Positions 53,221 through 61,687 of a stretch of 64,000 nucleotides of DNA are shown here, in pieces; the stretch's first letter is position 1; the number at the start of each line of letters is the position of its first letter. This DNA comes from Actinobacteria bacterium UBA2272. GTDB taxonomy: Bacteria > Actinomycetota > Coriobacteriia > Anaerosomatales > Anaerosomataceae. The stretch lies in the NCBI GenBank assembly GCA_002347725.1, contig DDXA01000003.1, forward strand, positions 505,147-569,146. The letters run 5' to 3'. A model generated the notes under the pieces. The model searched no databases and had not been told where the DNA came from. It saw only the letters and a list, made by a program, of their open reading frames with translations. The translations under genes were made by a program, and so were the position numbers.

Positions 53221-54341
53221 GACTGCAGCCCTCCGAGTGCGAGACCTATCGCCGTGACACAGCCCATCCGGTCGTCATGCACGGCCTGCTGGATGCTCGA
53301 TGCCACCTGGACCCTTGCAAGCGGATCGCCGAGCGTGACCTGTTGCGCCTGCAGCCCCTTCTCCAGATAGTGATCGAAGTTCCGCAGCTGGGCTCCGCTG
53401 CCGGTGAGCAGGATCTTGGTGATCGTGCGCACCTGTGATGTCTGCGTCAGATAGTAGTCAAGCGAGCGCCGCACTTCGGCGATGAACTTGTTGACCTCGC
53501 GCTCGATCGACTGGTGCACGACCTGCACGTACTCGGGATCGACGCCTGAGACGTCGCCGCTCGCGCCGGTGTCGATATCGGGAAGACCGACGCGGATCTT
53601 CAAATCCTCCGCTTCGTCGAACGTCACGTTCAGGACGTTGGCGATCGCCTGGGTGAACGTACTCCCGGCGAGCGATGAGATGCGGTTGAACCGCGGGATG
53701 CCCCGCTCGACGACGGCGATGTTGGTGATGCCCGACGAGACGTGGACGATCGCGGTGGCCTCGCCCTCGCTCTCGGGTAGAACCTCGAGGCTGTCGCCCA
53801 TGAGAGCCCGCACGATGGCGAACGACGATACGTCGACCCGGGAGAGCTTGAGGCCCGCTCCCTCGACCGCGCTCACGGTGTTGCCGATCATCTCACGATG
53901 CGCGGCGACCAGGAGCACCTCCATCATGTGCTCGTCGCTCGGCGTCATGTAGTCACCGATGATCTGGAAGTCGAGTATCGATTCCTCAACGGCCATCGGG
54001 ATGTAGTCCTGCGCCTGGTACTGGATGGCGTTCTGGAGCTCGCCGCGCTCCATGAACGGAAGATCGATCAGGCGAACGATGACACGCTGGTTCGAAACGC
54101 CGGTGGAGACTTCCTTGCCACGGACGTTCGATACGCGCCAGAGTTCCTTGATCGCCGCCGAGACAGCGGCGCTGTCCACGATCTCGCCGTCGGCAACAGC
54201 CCCCATCGGCACGTCGACACGACCGTAGCCGGTCAGCACGAAACCGGAACCGGTCTGCTTGACCTGTGCTACGCGAACGTGCTCGGTGCCGATGTCCAGA
54301 CCGATGCCGGTCTGGCTCGAACCGAAGGAGAGGGAACCCAA
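53217..54341 (-). CDS. pilM: Type IV pilus actin-like ATPase PilM
   Basis: 374 residues, FtsA/actin-like fold in the cytoplasm. Phosphate loop IGLDIGTEHVRVAQV (about 13-27), second motif AIVHVSSGITNIAVVERG, and ILLTGSGAQLRNFDHYL near the end. PilM binds the INLLP tail of PilN and couples the motor to the alignment complex. The start is a TTG at 54341 with AAGGAGG 6 nt upstream. A 183-nt gap before it contains promoter-like sequence. Confidence 0.95.
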   Translation of the reverse strand: MGSLSFGSSQTGIGLDIGTEHVRVAQVKQTGSGFVLTGYGRVDVPMGAVADGEIVDSAAVSAAIKELWRVSNVRGKEVSTGVSNQRVIVRLIDLPFMERGELQNAIQYQAQDYIPMAVEESILDFQIIGDYMTPSDEHMMEVLLVAAHREMIGNTVSAVEGAGLKLSRVDVSSFAIVRALMGDSLEVLPESEGEATAIVHVSSGITNIAVVERGIPRFNRISSLAGSTFTQAIANVLNVTFDEAEDLKIRVGLPDIDTGASGDVSGVDPEYVQVVHQSIEREVNKFIAEVRRSLDYYLTQTSQVRTITKILLTGSGAQLRNFDHYLEKGLQAQQVTLGDPLARVQVASSIQQAVHDDRMGCVTAIGLALGGLQS

Positions 54342-54465
54342 CGGTGTCCTCCTTCTTCTGCTGCTACGACAAGGCTACGACTGCTGGTGCGATTGCGACG
54401 TTCCCCCGGGCTGAAGTGCATGTTCCAGGCCTTGACAACGGATAAGCGAGCACTTGCTCCGAATC

Positions 54466-54495
54466 ATCGAACCGCAGATGGCGTGCGGTTGTCAA
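54466..54495 (-). promoter_or_regulatory. Possible pilM promoter with an internal dyad
   Basis: On the minus strand TTGACA (54495-54490) is followed by AACCGCA (54490-54484) and TGCGGTT (54476-54470), a perfect 7-bp inverted repeat filling the spacer. A weak -10 (TTCGAT, 54471-54466) ends it. The dyad could be an operator or, 35 nt after the preceding stop, a terminator of the minor-pilin genes. Confidence 0.4.
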
Positions 54496-54524
54496 TAGCG
54501 GGGCAGATCAACCGCCAGCCTGTA

Positions 54525-56138
54525 TCACCCCCGGCTCCACAGGCCAGGCGTCAGCAAACCGGTGCCGGCGCCGGGAAGCGAGTCCGGCAGATAGGTCGGA
54601 AGCAGCGGGTTGGTGATCAGCAGGTTGTTGTTCTTGTCGAACTTCATCTGGCTCGACAGGACGGTTCCGCGGATGAGCATGTTGTTGTTATTGAAGTACG
54701 CGGTACCTCCAACGTAGAACGCTCCCGCGTAGTCAGCCGCCAGCTCACGAAGTGATTCGCGATCCGACGCGCTCGTGCCTGCCATCGGATTGTTGCCCCC
54801 GGCGTTGAAGTTCGTATCCCCGGGCGTCACGATACCGAGCGCCCACCTGTTGTTCTCGCCCTGGATGTTCTTGTTGGCGATGGCGTCCGTGTAGTACGGC
54901 ACGATCGATCCGTTGAGCGTCACGTCACCATTTGCCACGATGGTCCCGTTCCCGACGTACTTGATGTTCTGCGCGATAGTGAGCGGGCCATCGACGAACA
55001 CCGTGCCGTGGATGTAGAGGATCTTGGCGGTATCGTCGTACGCGAAGTCATCGCGCTGACCGGCCGGATAGCCTGTCGACCCGGGAGGTCCTGCCGCAAG
55101 GCTCACCCCGTCGGTGGTCGTCGTCGATCCCCACGCGCCGAAGCTTCCCGTGCCGCCGATCGTGAGCGGCGTGGCGCCGTTCCCGATGGTCTGGATCACC
55201 CCGGACGGATCACCGATGAACTTGTACGGCAACGACGCTGCGGCCACGGCCGTCTGCGCTTTGCGGCGCGTCCAGGTCGTCGTGCTCGGCGGCTGCATCG
55301 TCACGTACGAGGTCGCGTGTCCGTCGCTCGACTCGAGGTTGGCCACCGCGGTCCTGCCCATGATGTTGTCTATCGACTCGTTCTTGGCCGTCGTCGCCCA
55401 CTCTTCCAGCATCTCCTGTGTGATCGCCGGAAGCGTGATGTCCGGGACCGACCTGATCCTGTGGCTGATATAGACCCCGGTGCCCTTACCCGAACCGTTC
55501 CCCTCGTTCTCGGGGATGGCCTTGTCGCAGTAGACCTTGATCGGCTGCCCATAGAGTCCCAGCCAGATGTTGGTGTTCTTCAGACTGATGTCACCGTTCT
55601 TGACGAACAGCGGACCCTCGATGACGGCCATGTTCGCCTGGATGTTCAGGTCACCCTTCATGTAGAACGGCCCGACGATGCTCGACGTCCCGTTGAGAGC
55701 CGAGGAGCCACTCATCAGCGACGACGAGCCGGCCGAGAAGTTCATTTTCCACAGATCGATGAAGTAGAACTGCTGGCGAACCGTCTCGGTAGCGCCGTCG
55801 GTCTGCGTTCCGACAGACGTGAGACGCCACTCGCTGTTCCCGAGGTCCTCGGCCGTGACCACATACGTCCCGTCAGGTGTCGAACCCGTTTCCGGCCCGC
55901 TTTCCATCATCGCCTGCGCCCCGGACTCGCTGAACGTCGAGAGCACGAGCTCGAGGCCGCTCGAAGCGGCACGGAACGCCTGGGTCTCGTTCTCCACCCG
56001 CACCGACTCATGCAACGCCTGGGTCGCGAGAGCGTACGAACCGATCGCCAGTACGGTTATCACGAGCATGACGCCGAGCACCGTCAGTAACGCGACGCCC
56101 TCGTCATCCCGATGCAGCCGCTTGAGCTTCGTGAACAT
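54525..56138 (-). CDS. Large PilX/GspK-like minor pilin
   Basis: 537 residues. A prepilin-type leader with Gly14 before VALLTVLGVMLVITVLAIGSY; position +5 of the mature form is Thr rather than Glu, as in GspK-type tip subunits. The extracellular part (about 90-537) is rich in Gly, Asn and Thr and contains beta-strand repeats of the form GPFYMKGDLNI / GPLFVKNGDISL / GTVFVDGPLTI / GTIVANGDVTL, suggesting a beta-helix. Much larger than known PilX (about 150-200). ATG with GGAGGAG upstream. Confidence 0.78.
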   Translation of the reverse strand: MFTKLKRLHRDDEGVALLTVLGVMLVITVLAIGSYALATQALHESVRVENETQAFRAASSGLELVLSTFSESGAQAMMESGPETGSTPDGTYVVTAEDLGNSEWRLTSVGTQTDGATETVRQQFYFIDLWKMNFSAGSSSLMSGSSALNGTSSIVGPFYMKGDLNIQANMAVIEGPLFVKNGDISLKNTNIWLGLYGQPIKVYCDKAIPENEGNGSGKGTGVYISHRIRSVPDITLPAITQEMLEEWATTAKNESIDNIMGRTAVANLESSDGHATSYVTMQPPSTTTWTRRKAQTAVAAASLPYKFIGDPSGVIQTIGNGATPLTIGGTGSFGAWGSTTTTDGVSLAAGPPGSTGYPAGQRDDFAYDDTAKILYIHGTVFVDGPLTIAQNIKYVGNGTIVANGDVTLNGSIVPYYTDAIANKNIQGENNRWALGIVTPGDTNFNAGGNNPMAGTSASDRESLRELAADYAGAFYVGGTAYFNNNNMLIRGTVLSSQMKFDKNNNLLITNPLLPTYLPDSLPGAGTGLLTPGLWSRG

Positions 56139-56153
56139 CGCGCTCTCCTCCGT

Positions 56154-56711
56154 CTACCGGTTCCGCAGAAACATCTCTCGACCGTCTTTCAGGCGCGTGC
56201 CGTCATGCTCGGTCACGATAGTCATCACGATCCGCTTCGCATTGCCGGGCAGATCACCCATCGAGGTGATCTGCGTGCCGTGCATGTCGTAGTAACGGAA
56301 CAACGGCTCGCCGGCAGCAAGGTTGGCGTTGTGCTCGGACCAGACGACCTGCCGTCGTGGCCGTCCGCCGCCTTCCTCCTCAGAGGTCACGAGCAGTCGC
56401 GTCCCGACGACCTCGATCACGTAACGCTCGCGGTTACCGTCGCTGTCCTGGTCCGTGTAGAACGCGAAGCGGTTAGGGTTGAGCCCGGGGTAGCTCGTGT
56501 CGAAGTCGAACGCCTGCGTGAGCACCCGATCGGCAAACTCGAGTGGCGCACCGACCTCACGGCTCAAGTACGCCTGGCGGTCACTCATCCTGCTGCCGCT
56601 CGCGGCGACACTGAAGCCGGCGTATGCGATCCCGAGCACCATGCCGAGAAGACCCACCACCACGATGAGTTCGGACAGGGTGAACCCGGCGTCTTCGCGG
56701 GCGTGGGCCAT
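56154..56711 (-). CDS. PilW/PulJ-like minor pilin
   Basis: 185 residues from the ATG at 56711; GTG codons at 56717 and 56720 are possible but closer to the GGAGGGG site. Leader MAHAREDAG, cleavage before FTLSELIVVVGLLGM with Glu at +5. The body has few repeats and contains YLSREVGAPLEFADRVLTQ, similar to PilW/PulJ minor pilins that start pilus assembly. It lies between the two large minor pilins, 15 nt before the next gene. Confidence 0.82.
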   Translation of the reverse strand: MAHAREDAGFTLSELIVVVGLLGMVLGIAYAGFSVAASGSRMSDRQAYLSREVGAPLEFADRVLTQAFDFDTSYPGLNPNRFAFYTDQDSDGNRERYVIEVVGTRLLVTSEEEGGGRPRRQVVWSEHNANLAAGEPLFRYYDMHGTQITSMGDLPGNAKRIVMTIVTEHDGTRLKDGREMFLRNR

Positions 56712-56713
56712 CG

Positions 56714-58264
56714 TCACCACGTCCCCTCCGCGAAGGTGTAGGTGCCATCGCTGGCCTGATAGACCGTGCTCACGGTGTTCGACACGGACGTCTGCTGGGT
56801 ACCGCCCCCGATGCCTGCAGGCGTATGCGTCACCACCACCCGGTAGGAGCGCACCGGGAAGTTCGTTTCACTCGGGTTGACGTCGACCTGAACGATATCG
56901 GTACACGTCGTTGATGTTCCCTGCTGGATCGGCGTCGCCTCGGTGCCCCGGTAGAACGCGTACGTCGTCGTCCCGGTCGTCGGAAACGCCGGCGGCGTGA
57001 CGGACAGGTTCGCGGTGACCTTCCAGTACTTCGGGTTGCCTGTCGACTTCTCCACGACGGCATACGTGCCACTCACGAGCGGCCGCGACATGAACGTGGC
57101 CTCGGTCCAGTCGGAGGTGAGACCCCGGGGAGAGACCGCGCGGACGCGTGCGGCGTAGCGGCTGAACGGCGCTGTGGCGGCCTCGTACGTCAGCGTGGCG
57201 TTGGGGTGCTCCGCGGCGTTCAGCCAGGTGTACGTTCCGGCCGGGTTCCAGTACCCGAACGCCGGATCACTCACCGAAGTCTGCGTCATACCCTGACGGA
57301 CCCACTCCAGATCGTACGAATCGGCCCCGAGGTTGCCGTCGGCGGCCCTGTCCCAGACGACAGGTACGCTGTTCGCCTTCGCCACGCCTGCGGCAATCGA
57401 GCCGGGCGTCGCGGGTGCGAAGTTGTCGAGCAGCAAGAATCGCTCGTCGGTGTCATCGATGCCGGCGTCGTCCACGACCCAGACCTTGAGCGTCCCCATC
57501 CCGTCACCGAACAACCGCGTGTCGACGAAGACGCCCTCCTCCACTTCGATCGGCTCGAACTGGTTCGTGTTCCAGGCGAAGAGCGCGCTCGTGGATGTGA
57601 AGGTCTCGGTCCGCGGCTCCCACAGAGCCGACAGCGGCGGCAGACTCGCGTCCTCACACAGGATGGAGTTGAACGAGACCCTGACGATCTCGATCACGCG
57701 GCCCTCGGACGCCTCGGCACTTACATCGAGATAGAGCGGGCCGCCGGACCACTCCGAGTCCCAGACGACCGTACCGCTGGGGGGCGTGAGGCCGATGAAC
57801 TCCGCTTTCGGATCCGTCAGCGGATCGCGCTTACCCTGGGTCATGAAGTTGCTGCGATCACGCACGACGACCGTGGTCGAGTGCGTGGAGCTGACCCCTC
57901 GCGCGTCCGTGACAGCGATGTCGACCTGCAGGTTCTTGACTGAGGTGTTGCCGGTGACCGTCGTTATCGTGGGACGGATGACCACCGTATACCCACCCAC
58001 GGTCTGGGAACTCTCCTCGGGGAGGATGCCGCCGTCATCGACGAGATCCACATCGTCGAACGGAAGCGAGTGCACCCACTCGATGTACGCGTTCAGGGAG
58101 TTGGTCATGACGTTCTTCTCTTTGGCCTGCACGCTCATCATCGTCGTCTGGACGACAAGACTGAGAACGCCCGTCAAGATGATGAACATGATGGCCGCCG
58201 AGACCATGATCTCGACGAGCGTCATACCCTCGTCGCTAGACAGCCGCCTCACTATGCCCCTCAT
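56714..58264 (-). CDS. Very large PilV-like minor pilin with a fibronectin-type region
   Basis: 516 residues. Leader of 13 residues ends in DEG, then MTLVEIMVSAAIMFIILTGVL with Glu at +5. After a pilin-like first domain (to about 135) comes an extracellular part with PPSGTVVWDSEWSGGPLYLDV and, from about 310, fibronectin-III-like sequence (PATPGSIAAGVAKANSVPVVWDRA; YAARVRAVSPRGLTSDW). This is two to three times the usual PilV length and suggests a tip adhesin. ATG start; 129 nt separate it from pilD. Confidence 0.8.
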   Translation of the reverse strand: MRGIVRRLSSDEGMTLVEIMVSAAIMFIILTGVLSLVVQTTMMSVQAKEKNVMTNSLNAYIEWVHSLPFDDVDLVDDGGILPEESSQTVGGYTVVIRPTITTVTGNTSVKNLQVDIAVTDARGVSSTHSTTVVVRDRSNFMTQGKRDPLTDPKAEFIGLTPPSGTVVWDSEWSGGPLYLDVSAEASEGRVIEIVRVSFNSILCEDASLPPLSALWEPRTETFTSTSALFAWNTNQFEPIEVEEGVFVDTRLFGDGMGTLKVWVVDDAGIDDTDERFLLLDNFAPATPGSIAAGVAKANSVPVVWDRAADGNLGADSYDLEWVRQGMTQTSVSDPAFGYWNPAGTYTWLNAAEHPNATLTYEAATAPFSRYAARVRAVSPRGLTSDWTEATFMSRPLVSGTYAVVEKSTGNPKYWKVTANLSVTPPAFPTTGTTTYAFYRGTEATPIQQGTSTTCTDIVQVDVNPSETNFPVRSYRVVVTHTPAGIGGGTQQTSVSNTVSTVYQASDGTYTFAEGTW

Positions 58265-58393
58265 GCTTCCAACTCCCTAGCCATGCCTGAACAGGCGCAG
58301 CACGCGCGATTCGCGCCACTGGTATCCGTATCGGCACATCCGCCAGATTACTTGACGCCCATATCCGCTGCTCAATGGCATCTTAACACCGGC

Positions 58394-59224
58394 TCAGACG
58401 AGCCCCACGAGACGCAGATACCACGCCCAGATGGCCGGGCCGTGAAGTGCCGTGATCACCGATCCTGCAGCAAGCCACGGACCGAACGGGATCCGCTTCT
58501 CCGAGAGCCTCACGCCCCTGCTTCCGCTCAGACCGACAACCATGCCGATCACGCTACCGAGGAAGATGCTCAAGAGCACGTACGGGCCGAGGACGAGGCC
58601 GAGCGCCCCGAGGAACTTCACGTCGCCCATGCCGAGCCCGCGTCTCTTGCGCACGACGCCGTACAGCAGCGCCGTCCCGGCCGATACCCCGGCGCCGAGA
58701 ACGGCGCCGGCGAGCGCGTTGGCCAGCGGTCCCGTGAGATATCCAGACGCCGGGACGTGATACGTCAGCGGGCCGACGAGCGGCGAAGCGTACTGCGAGG
58801 CGAGTGCGGCCAGCAGACCGAGTGCAGCAAGCACCGCCACGAGCGGGTTGGGCAGGCGCAGGTGGTCGAGGTCGATCACCGAAAGCACGAGCAGCAACCA
58901 GAAGACCGCCGCCGCCACGACCGCTCGCACGCCCACTCCGTAGGCCAGCGCGGCGGCGACGAACAGCGCACCCGAAGCGAGCTCCACGATCGGGTAGCGT
59001 ACACGGATGCCCGCGCCGCACGACCGGCACCGTGCCCTGAGCACCAGCCAGGAGAGGACCGGGATGTTGTCGTACCAGGCGATCTGCGTGCTGCACGCAG
59101 GACAGTGGGACCCGGGATGCGCGATCGACTCACCCCTCGGGACTCGCCAGATCACGACATTGGCGAAGCTGCCGAACAGGAGGCCGAACAGCCCCATCGA
59201 CATGGTGAAGAACCATGACGGCAT
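58394..59224 (-). CDS. pilD: Prepilin peptidase PilD
   Basis: 276 residues, about eight membrane helices. Cleaves prepilin leaders and methylates the new N-terminus. The zinc-binding Cys pairs are present (Cys41/Cys44 and Cys66/Cys69), so the methyltransferase half is probably active. The aspartic protease residues are in VIDLDHLRLPN (Asp118/120) and GMGDVKFLG (Asp201). Located between the pilin genes and the minor-pilin genes. Confidence 0.96.
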   Translation of the reverse strand: MPSWFFTMSMGLFGLLFGSFANVVIWRVPRGESIAHPGSHCPACSTQIAWYDNIPVLSWLVLRARCRSCGAGIRVRYPIVELASGALFVAAALAYGVGVRAVVAAAVFWLLLVLSVIDLDHLRLPNPLVAVLAALGLLAALASQYASPLVGPLTYHVPASGYLTGPLANALAGAVLGAGVSAGTALLYGVVRKRRGLGMGDVKFLGALGLVLGPYVLLSIFLGSVIGMVVGLSGSRGVRLSEKRIPFGPWLAAGSVITALHGPAIWAWYLRLVGLV

Positions 59225-59302
59225 TCGCTTCGCCTTCCATCATCGGACACATCCACTGGCACGCAGTTCTCGAGGGAGAGCATGAACGAACCGCCGGGAT
59301 AT

Positions 59303-59338
59303 GAGAAGCCCGGCGGCCTCATGACCGCCGGGCTTCTC
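59303..59338 (-). terminator. Hairpin after the second pilin gene
   Basis: GAGAAGCCCGGCGG (59303-59316) and its exact complement (59325-59338) form a perfect 14-bp stem with an 8-nt loop, 18 nt past the pilin stop and ahead of pilD. No T-tract. It may stabilise or end the pilin mRNA. Confidence 0.65.
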
Positions 59339-59356
59339 CGTAAGTCCCGCTGAACC

Positions 59357-59755
59357 CTAGTGGTGCTCATGCCCGGTGGCCGATGTCCAGACCGCAGGCA
59401 CCGGATCCCCGGCCGCCAGATCGTCGGCCGTGACCGTTCCGCTCGCGTCGACACCATAGAAGAGCGTCTCCGCATTCGGACACCGCGGCGGCGCCAGGAG
59501 GTACGGCGCCGCTGGATCGGTCAACGCATCCGTCGCACCGTCGATCACCTGCGCGCTCCACCACCGTGCCGGATCACCCGCGATCCACTGCTGGACCGCG
59601 CCCTCGATCGTGCGCTGGTTCGTCTGGCACGTCCGTTCCGCTGCCGTTCGAGACGCGGCCACGAATACCGGGATCGCGATCGCAACCAGGATGCCGATGA
59701 TGAGGACCACCACCATGAGCTCGACCAGGGTGAATCCCTTGTCCCTCGCGAACAT
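59357..59755 (-). CDS. Type IV major-type pilin, copy 2, His-rich C-terminus
   Basis: 132 residues. Leader MFARDKG is cleaved before FTLVELMVVVLIIGILVAIA, Glu at +5. The helix continues into ASRTAAERTCQTNQRTIEGAVQQW, almost the same as the neighbouring pilin. A Cys pair (about 43 and 90) could form the D-loop disulfide. The C-terminal end is TGHEHH. Mature length of 125 is at the short end for type IVa pilins. It is separated by hairpins from the genes on both sides, and its ribosome binding site is weak. Confidence 0.92.
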   Translation of the reverse strand: MFARDKGFTLVELMVVVLIIGILVAIAIPVFVAASRTAAERTCQTNQRTIEGAVQQWIAGDPARWWSAQVIDGATDALTDPAAPYLLAPPRCPNAETLFYGVDASGTVTADDLAAGDPVPAVWTSATGHEHH

Positions 59756-59850
59756 GGCTGTCGCCCGCTTTCTTCACCCCTCAGGAGTGCGCCCTGCCCC
59801 GAGCGCGCGCGTCACGCCACAAGATGCAGAGACGAACCGCATCAGGTGCC

Positions 59851-59881
59851 CGAAGGCCGGAGGCGATGCCCCCGGCCTTCG
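59851..59881 (-). terminator. Hairpin after the first pilin gene
   Basis: CGAAGGCCGG (59851-59860) and CCGGCCTTCG (59872-59881) form a perfect 10-bp stem with an 11-nt loop, 22 nt past the pilin stop. No T-tract. Confidence 0.6.
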
Positions 59882-59903
59882 ATCGCACTCACTGCAGAAG
59901 ATC

Positions 59904-60290
59904 CTAGAAGTGACCGTGGTTGAGAGTACCGTCGACCAGCCACGCCGTGCTGCCGTCGAAGGTGATCGTCCCACTGGTGTTGGTCGCGTAGAACTGGGTG
60001 GCGGTCGCGATCGGGCACTGCGGAACGTCCTTGATGTAGGCACCATTCAAGGTCAGCTCGTCTGCTCCGTTGATCAGCTTGGGCGTCCACACGTTCGTGG
60101 GGCTGGCGGCCAGCCACTGCTGGATCGCGCCCTCGATCGTGCGCTGGTTGGAGTGGCAGGTGCGCTGACGCGCCGTACGGGACGCTGCGTTGAAGACCGG
60201 AATCGCGATTGCAACAAGGATACCGATAATAAGAACGACGACCATGAGTTCGACGAGGGTGAAGCCCTCGTCCTTCCTGAACATCCGCAT
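59904..60290 (-). CDS. Type IV major-type pilin, copy 1, His-containing C-terminus
   Basis: 128 residues. Leader MRMFRKDEG is cleaved before FTLVELMVVVLIIGILVAIA, Glu at +5. The mature protein (119 residues) shares ASRTAR.RTC.SNQRTIEGAIQQW with the next pilin and ends NHGHF. The Cys pair (about 45 and 92) is conserved. The Shine-Dalgarno GGAGGTGA 6 nt before the ATG is perfect, unlike copy 2, so this is probably the main subunit. Confidence 0.94.
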   Translation of the reverse strand: MRMFRKDEGFTLVELMVVVLIIGILVAIAIPVFNAASRTARQRTCHSNQRTIEGAIQQWLAASPTNVWTPKLINGADELTLNGAYIKDVPQCPIATATQFYATNTSGTITFDGSTAWLVDGTLNHGHF

Positions 60291-60321
60291 CGATGTTCAC
60301 CTCCCTTTCCCTTACGGACAT

Positions 60322-60337
60322 GCGCGGGCATCCGCCC
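60322..60337. other. Short inverted repeat upstream of the first pilin
   Basis: GCGGGC-ATCC-GCCCGC lies 32 nt upstream of the pilin ATG. A second small inverted repeat, CGGCC/GGCCG, is at 60352-60367. They may be pilC terminator or leader structures; I cannot identify a clear pilin promoter in this 99-nt gap. Confidence 0.35.
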
Positions 60338-60389
60338 GCTCACTACGTGTTATCGGCCTTTGCGGGCCGTACTTTACATGCAGTTTCAA

Positions 60390-61604
60390 CTAGTTCACGA
60401 GCGTGATGACCTGGAACATCGGCATGTAGAGCGCGATGATGATGCCACCGACGATGACACCGAGCGAGGCCATCATGATCGGCTCGATGATCGAGGTGAG
60501 GCTGTCGACCGCCACGCGAACCTCTTCGTCGTAGAAGTCCGCGATCTTGTTGAGCATCTGGTCGAGCGCACCGGTCTCCTCGCCCACCGCGATCATCTGC
60601 ACGACCATCGACGGGAACACCGGCGACTCGCCCAGCGGCTTGGCGATCGTCTCGCCCTCCTTGATGGCGGCCCGCACCTTCTTGATCGCCCGCGAGACGA
60701 CCTCGTTTCCGGCAGTGTCGGCAACGATGTCGAGTGCCGAGAGAATCGGGACACCGGCAGACACGAGTGTGCCGAACGTCCGCGTGAAACGCGCAAGTGC
60801 CGTCTTTCGGTTCAGCTCTCCGGCGACTGGCATCCGCAGCTTCACACCGTCCCAGATGAAGCGTCCCGATTCGGTCCCTACCCATGCCTTGAACGCGATG
60901 ACTCCCGCGATGACAGCGCCGACAACGGCAAGGCCCTGCCAGCCGCGGGCACCCTCGGAGATCGCCACGAGGACCTGCGTCGGCAGCGGCAGCTCGCCGC
61001 CCATGTCCGAGAACATCTTCTGGAATGTCGGTACGACGAAGACCATCATCGCGACGAGCACGATCATCACGAGCGCGCCCATGGCGATCGGATACGTCAT
61101 GGCCGACTTGATCCTCGCCTTGAGGGCGGCATCGGCCTCGAACAGGTCCGCCACACGCAGCAGCACCTCGTCGAGCACACCGCCGGTCTCGCCGGCACGG
61201 ACCATGTTGTAGAAGATCGGCGGAAAGACCTTGGTGTGCTTGACCATCGCCTCGGACAGCGACTGCCCGGCCTCCACGTCCTTGCCAAGCTGGCTGATGA
61301 TCTCGCGAAGCTCCTTGCTATCCGACTGCGCACCAAGGATGCTCAGGCACTTCGTGAGCGAAAGACCGGCGTTGATCATGGTCGCAAACTGGCGCGCGAA
61401 GATCGTGACGTCCTTGGTCTTGACGCTCGTTCCGAAGGTGATCTTGTTGAGTCTGGCCAGACGATCCTCGTCGAGGTCGAGGATGATGTAGCCCATCTGG
61501 CGGAGTTTGGTGGCGACCGCTTCGCGGTTCTCCCCCTCGAGCTTGCCGCTGACGACCTTACCGGTCTTATCGCGGACGTTGTACTTGAAGGTGATCGTCG
61601 CCAT
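60390..61604 (-). CDS. pilC: Type IV pilus inner-membrane platform protein PilC
   Basis: 404 residues from the ATG at 61604; the open frame upstream to 61784 is pilB sequence in another frame or gap. Two GspF domains (about 70-195 and 275-395), each ending in membrane helices. FARQFATMINAGLSLTKCLSIL, YPIAMGALVMIVLVAMMVFVVPTF and the matching second copy FTRTFGTLVSAGVPILSALDIV are diagnostic. PilC is the rotor that PilB turns. Length as usual. Confidence 0.96.
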   Translation of the reverse strand: MATITFKYNVRDKTGKVVSGKLEGENREAVATKLRQMGYIILDLDEDRLARLNKITFGTSVKTKDVTIFARQFATMINAGLSLTKCLSILGAQSDSKELREIISQLGKDVEAGQSLSEAMVKHTKVFPPIFYNMVRAGETGGVLDEVLLRVADLFEADAALKARIKSAMTYPIAMGALVMIVLVAMMVFVVPTFQKMFSDMGGELPLPTQVLVAISEGARGWQGLAVVGAVIAGVIAFKAWVGTESGRFIWDGVKLRMPVAGELNRKTALARFTRTFGTLVSAGVPILSALDIVADTAGNEVVSRAIKKVRAAIKEGETIAKPLGESPVFPSMVVQMIAVGEETGALDQMLNKIADFYDEEVRVAVDSLTSIIEPIMMASLGVIVGGIIIALYMPMFQVITLVN

Positions 61605-61687
61605 CTGCGCACCTCTCATACGATCGTGTCGTGGTGAACATACTACAGGGTCGGCATCGAGCGCCACGGACTGTAGCGCAATGCGGC

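Noticed and set aside
54342..54524. c-di-GMP riboswitch ahead of pilM
   Set aside because: Such elements are found near pilus genes, but none of the conserved GEMM segments is present in the gap.
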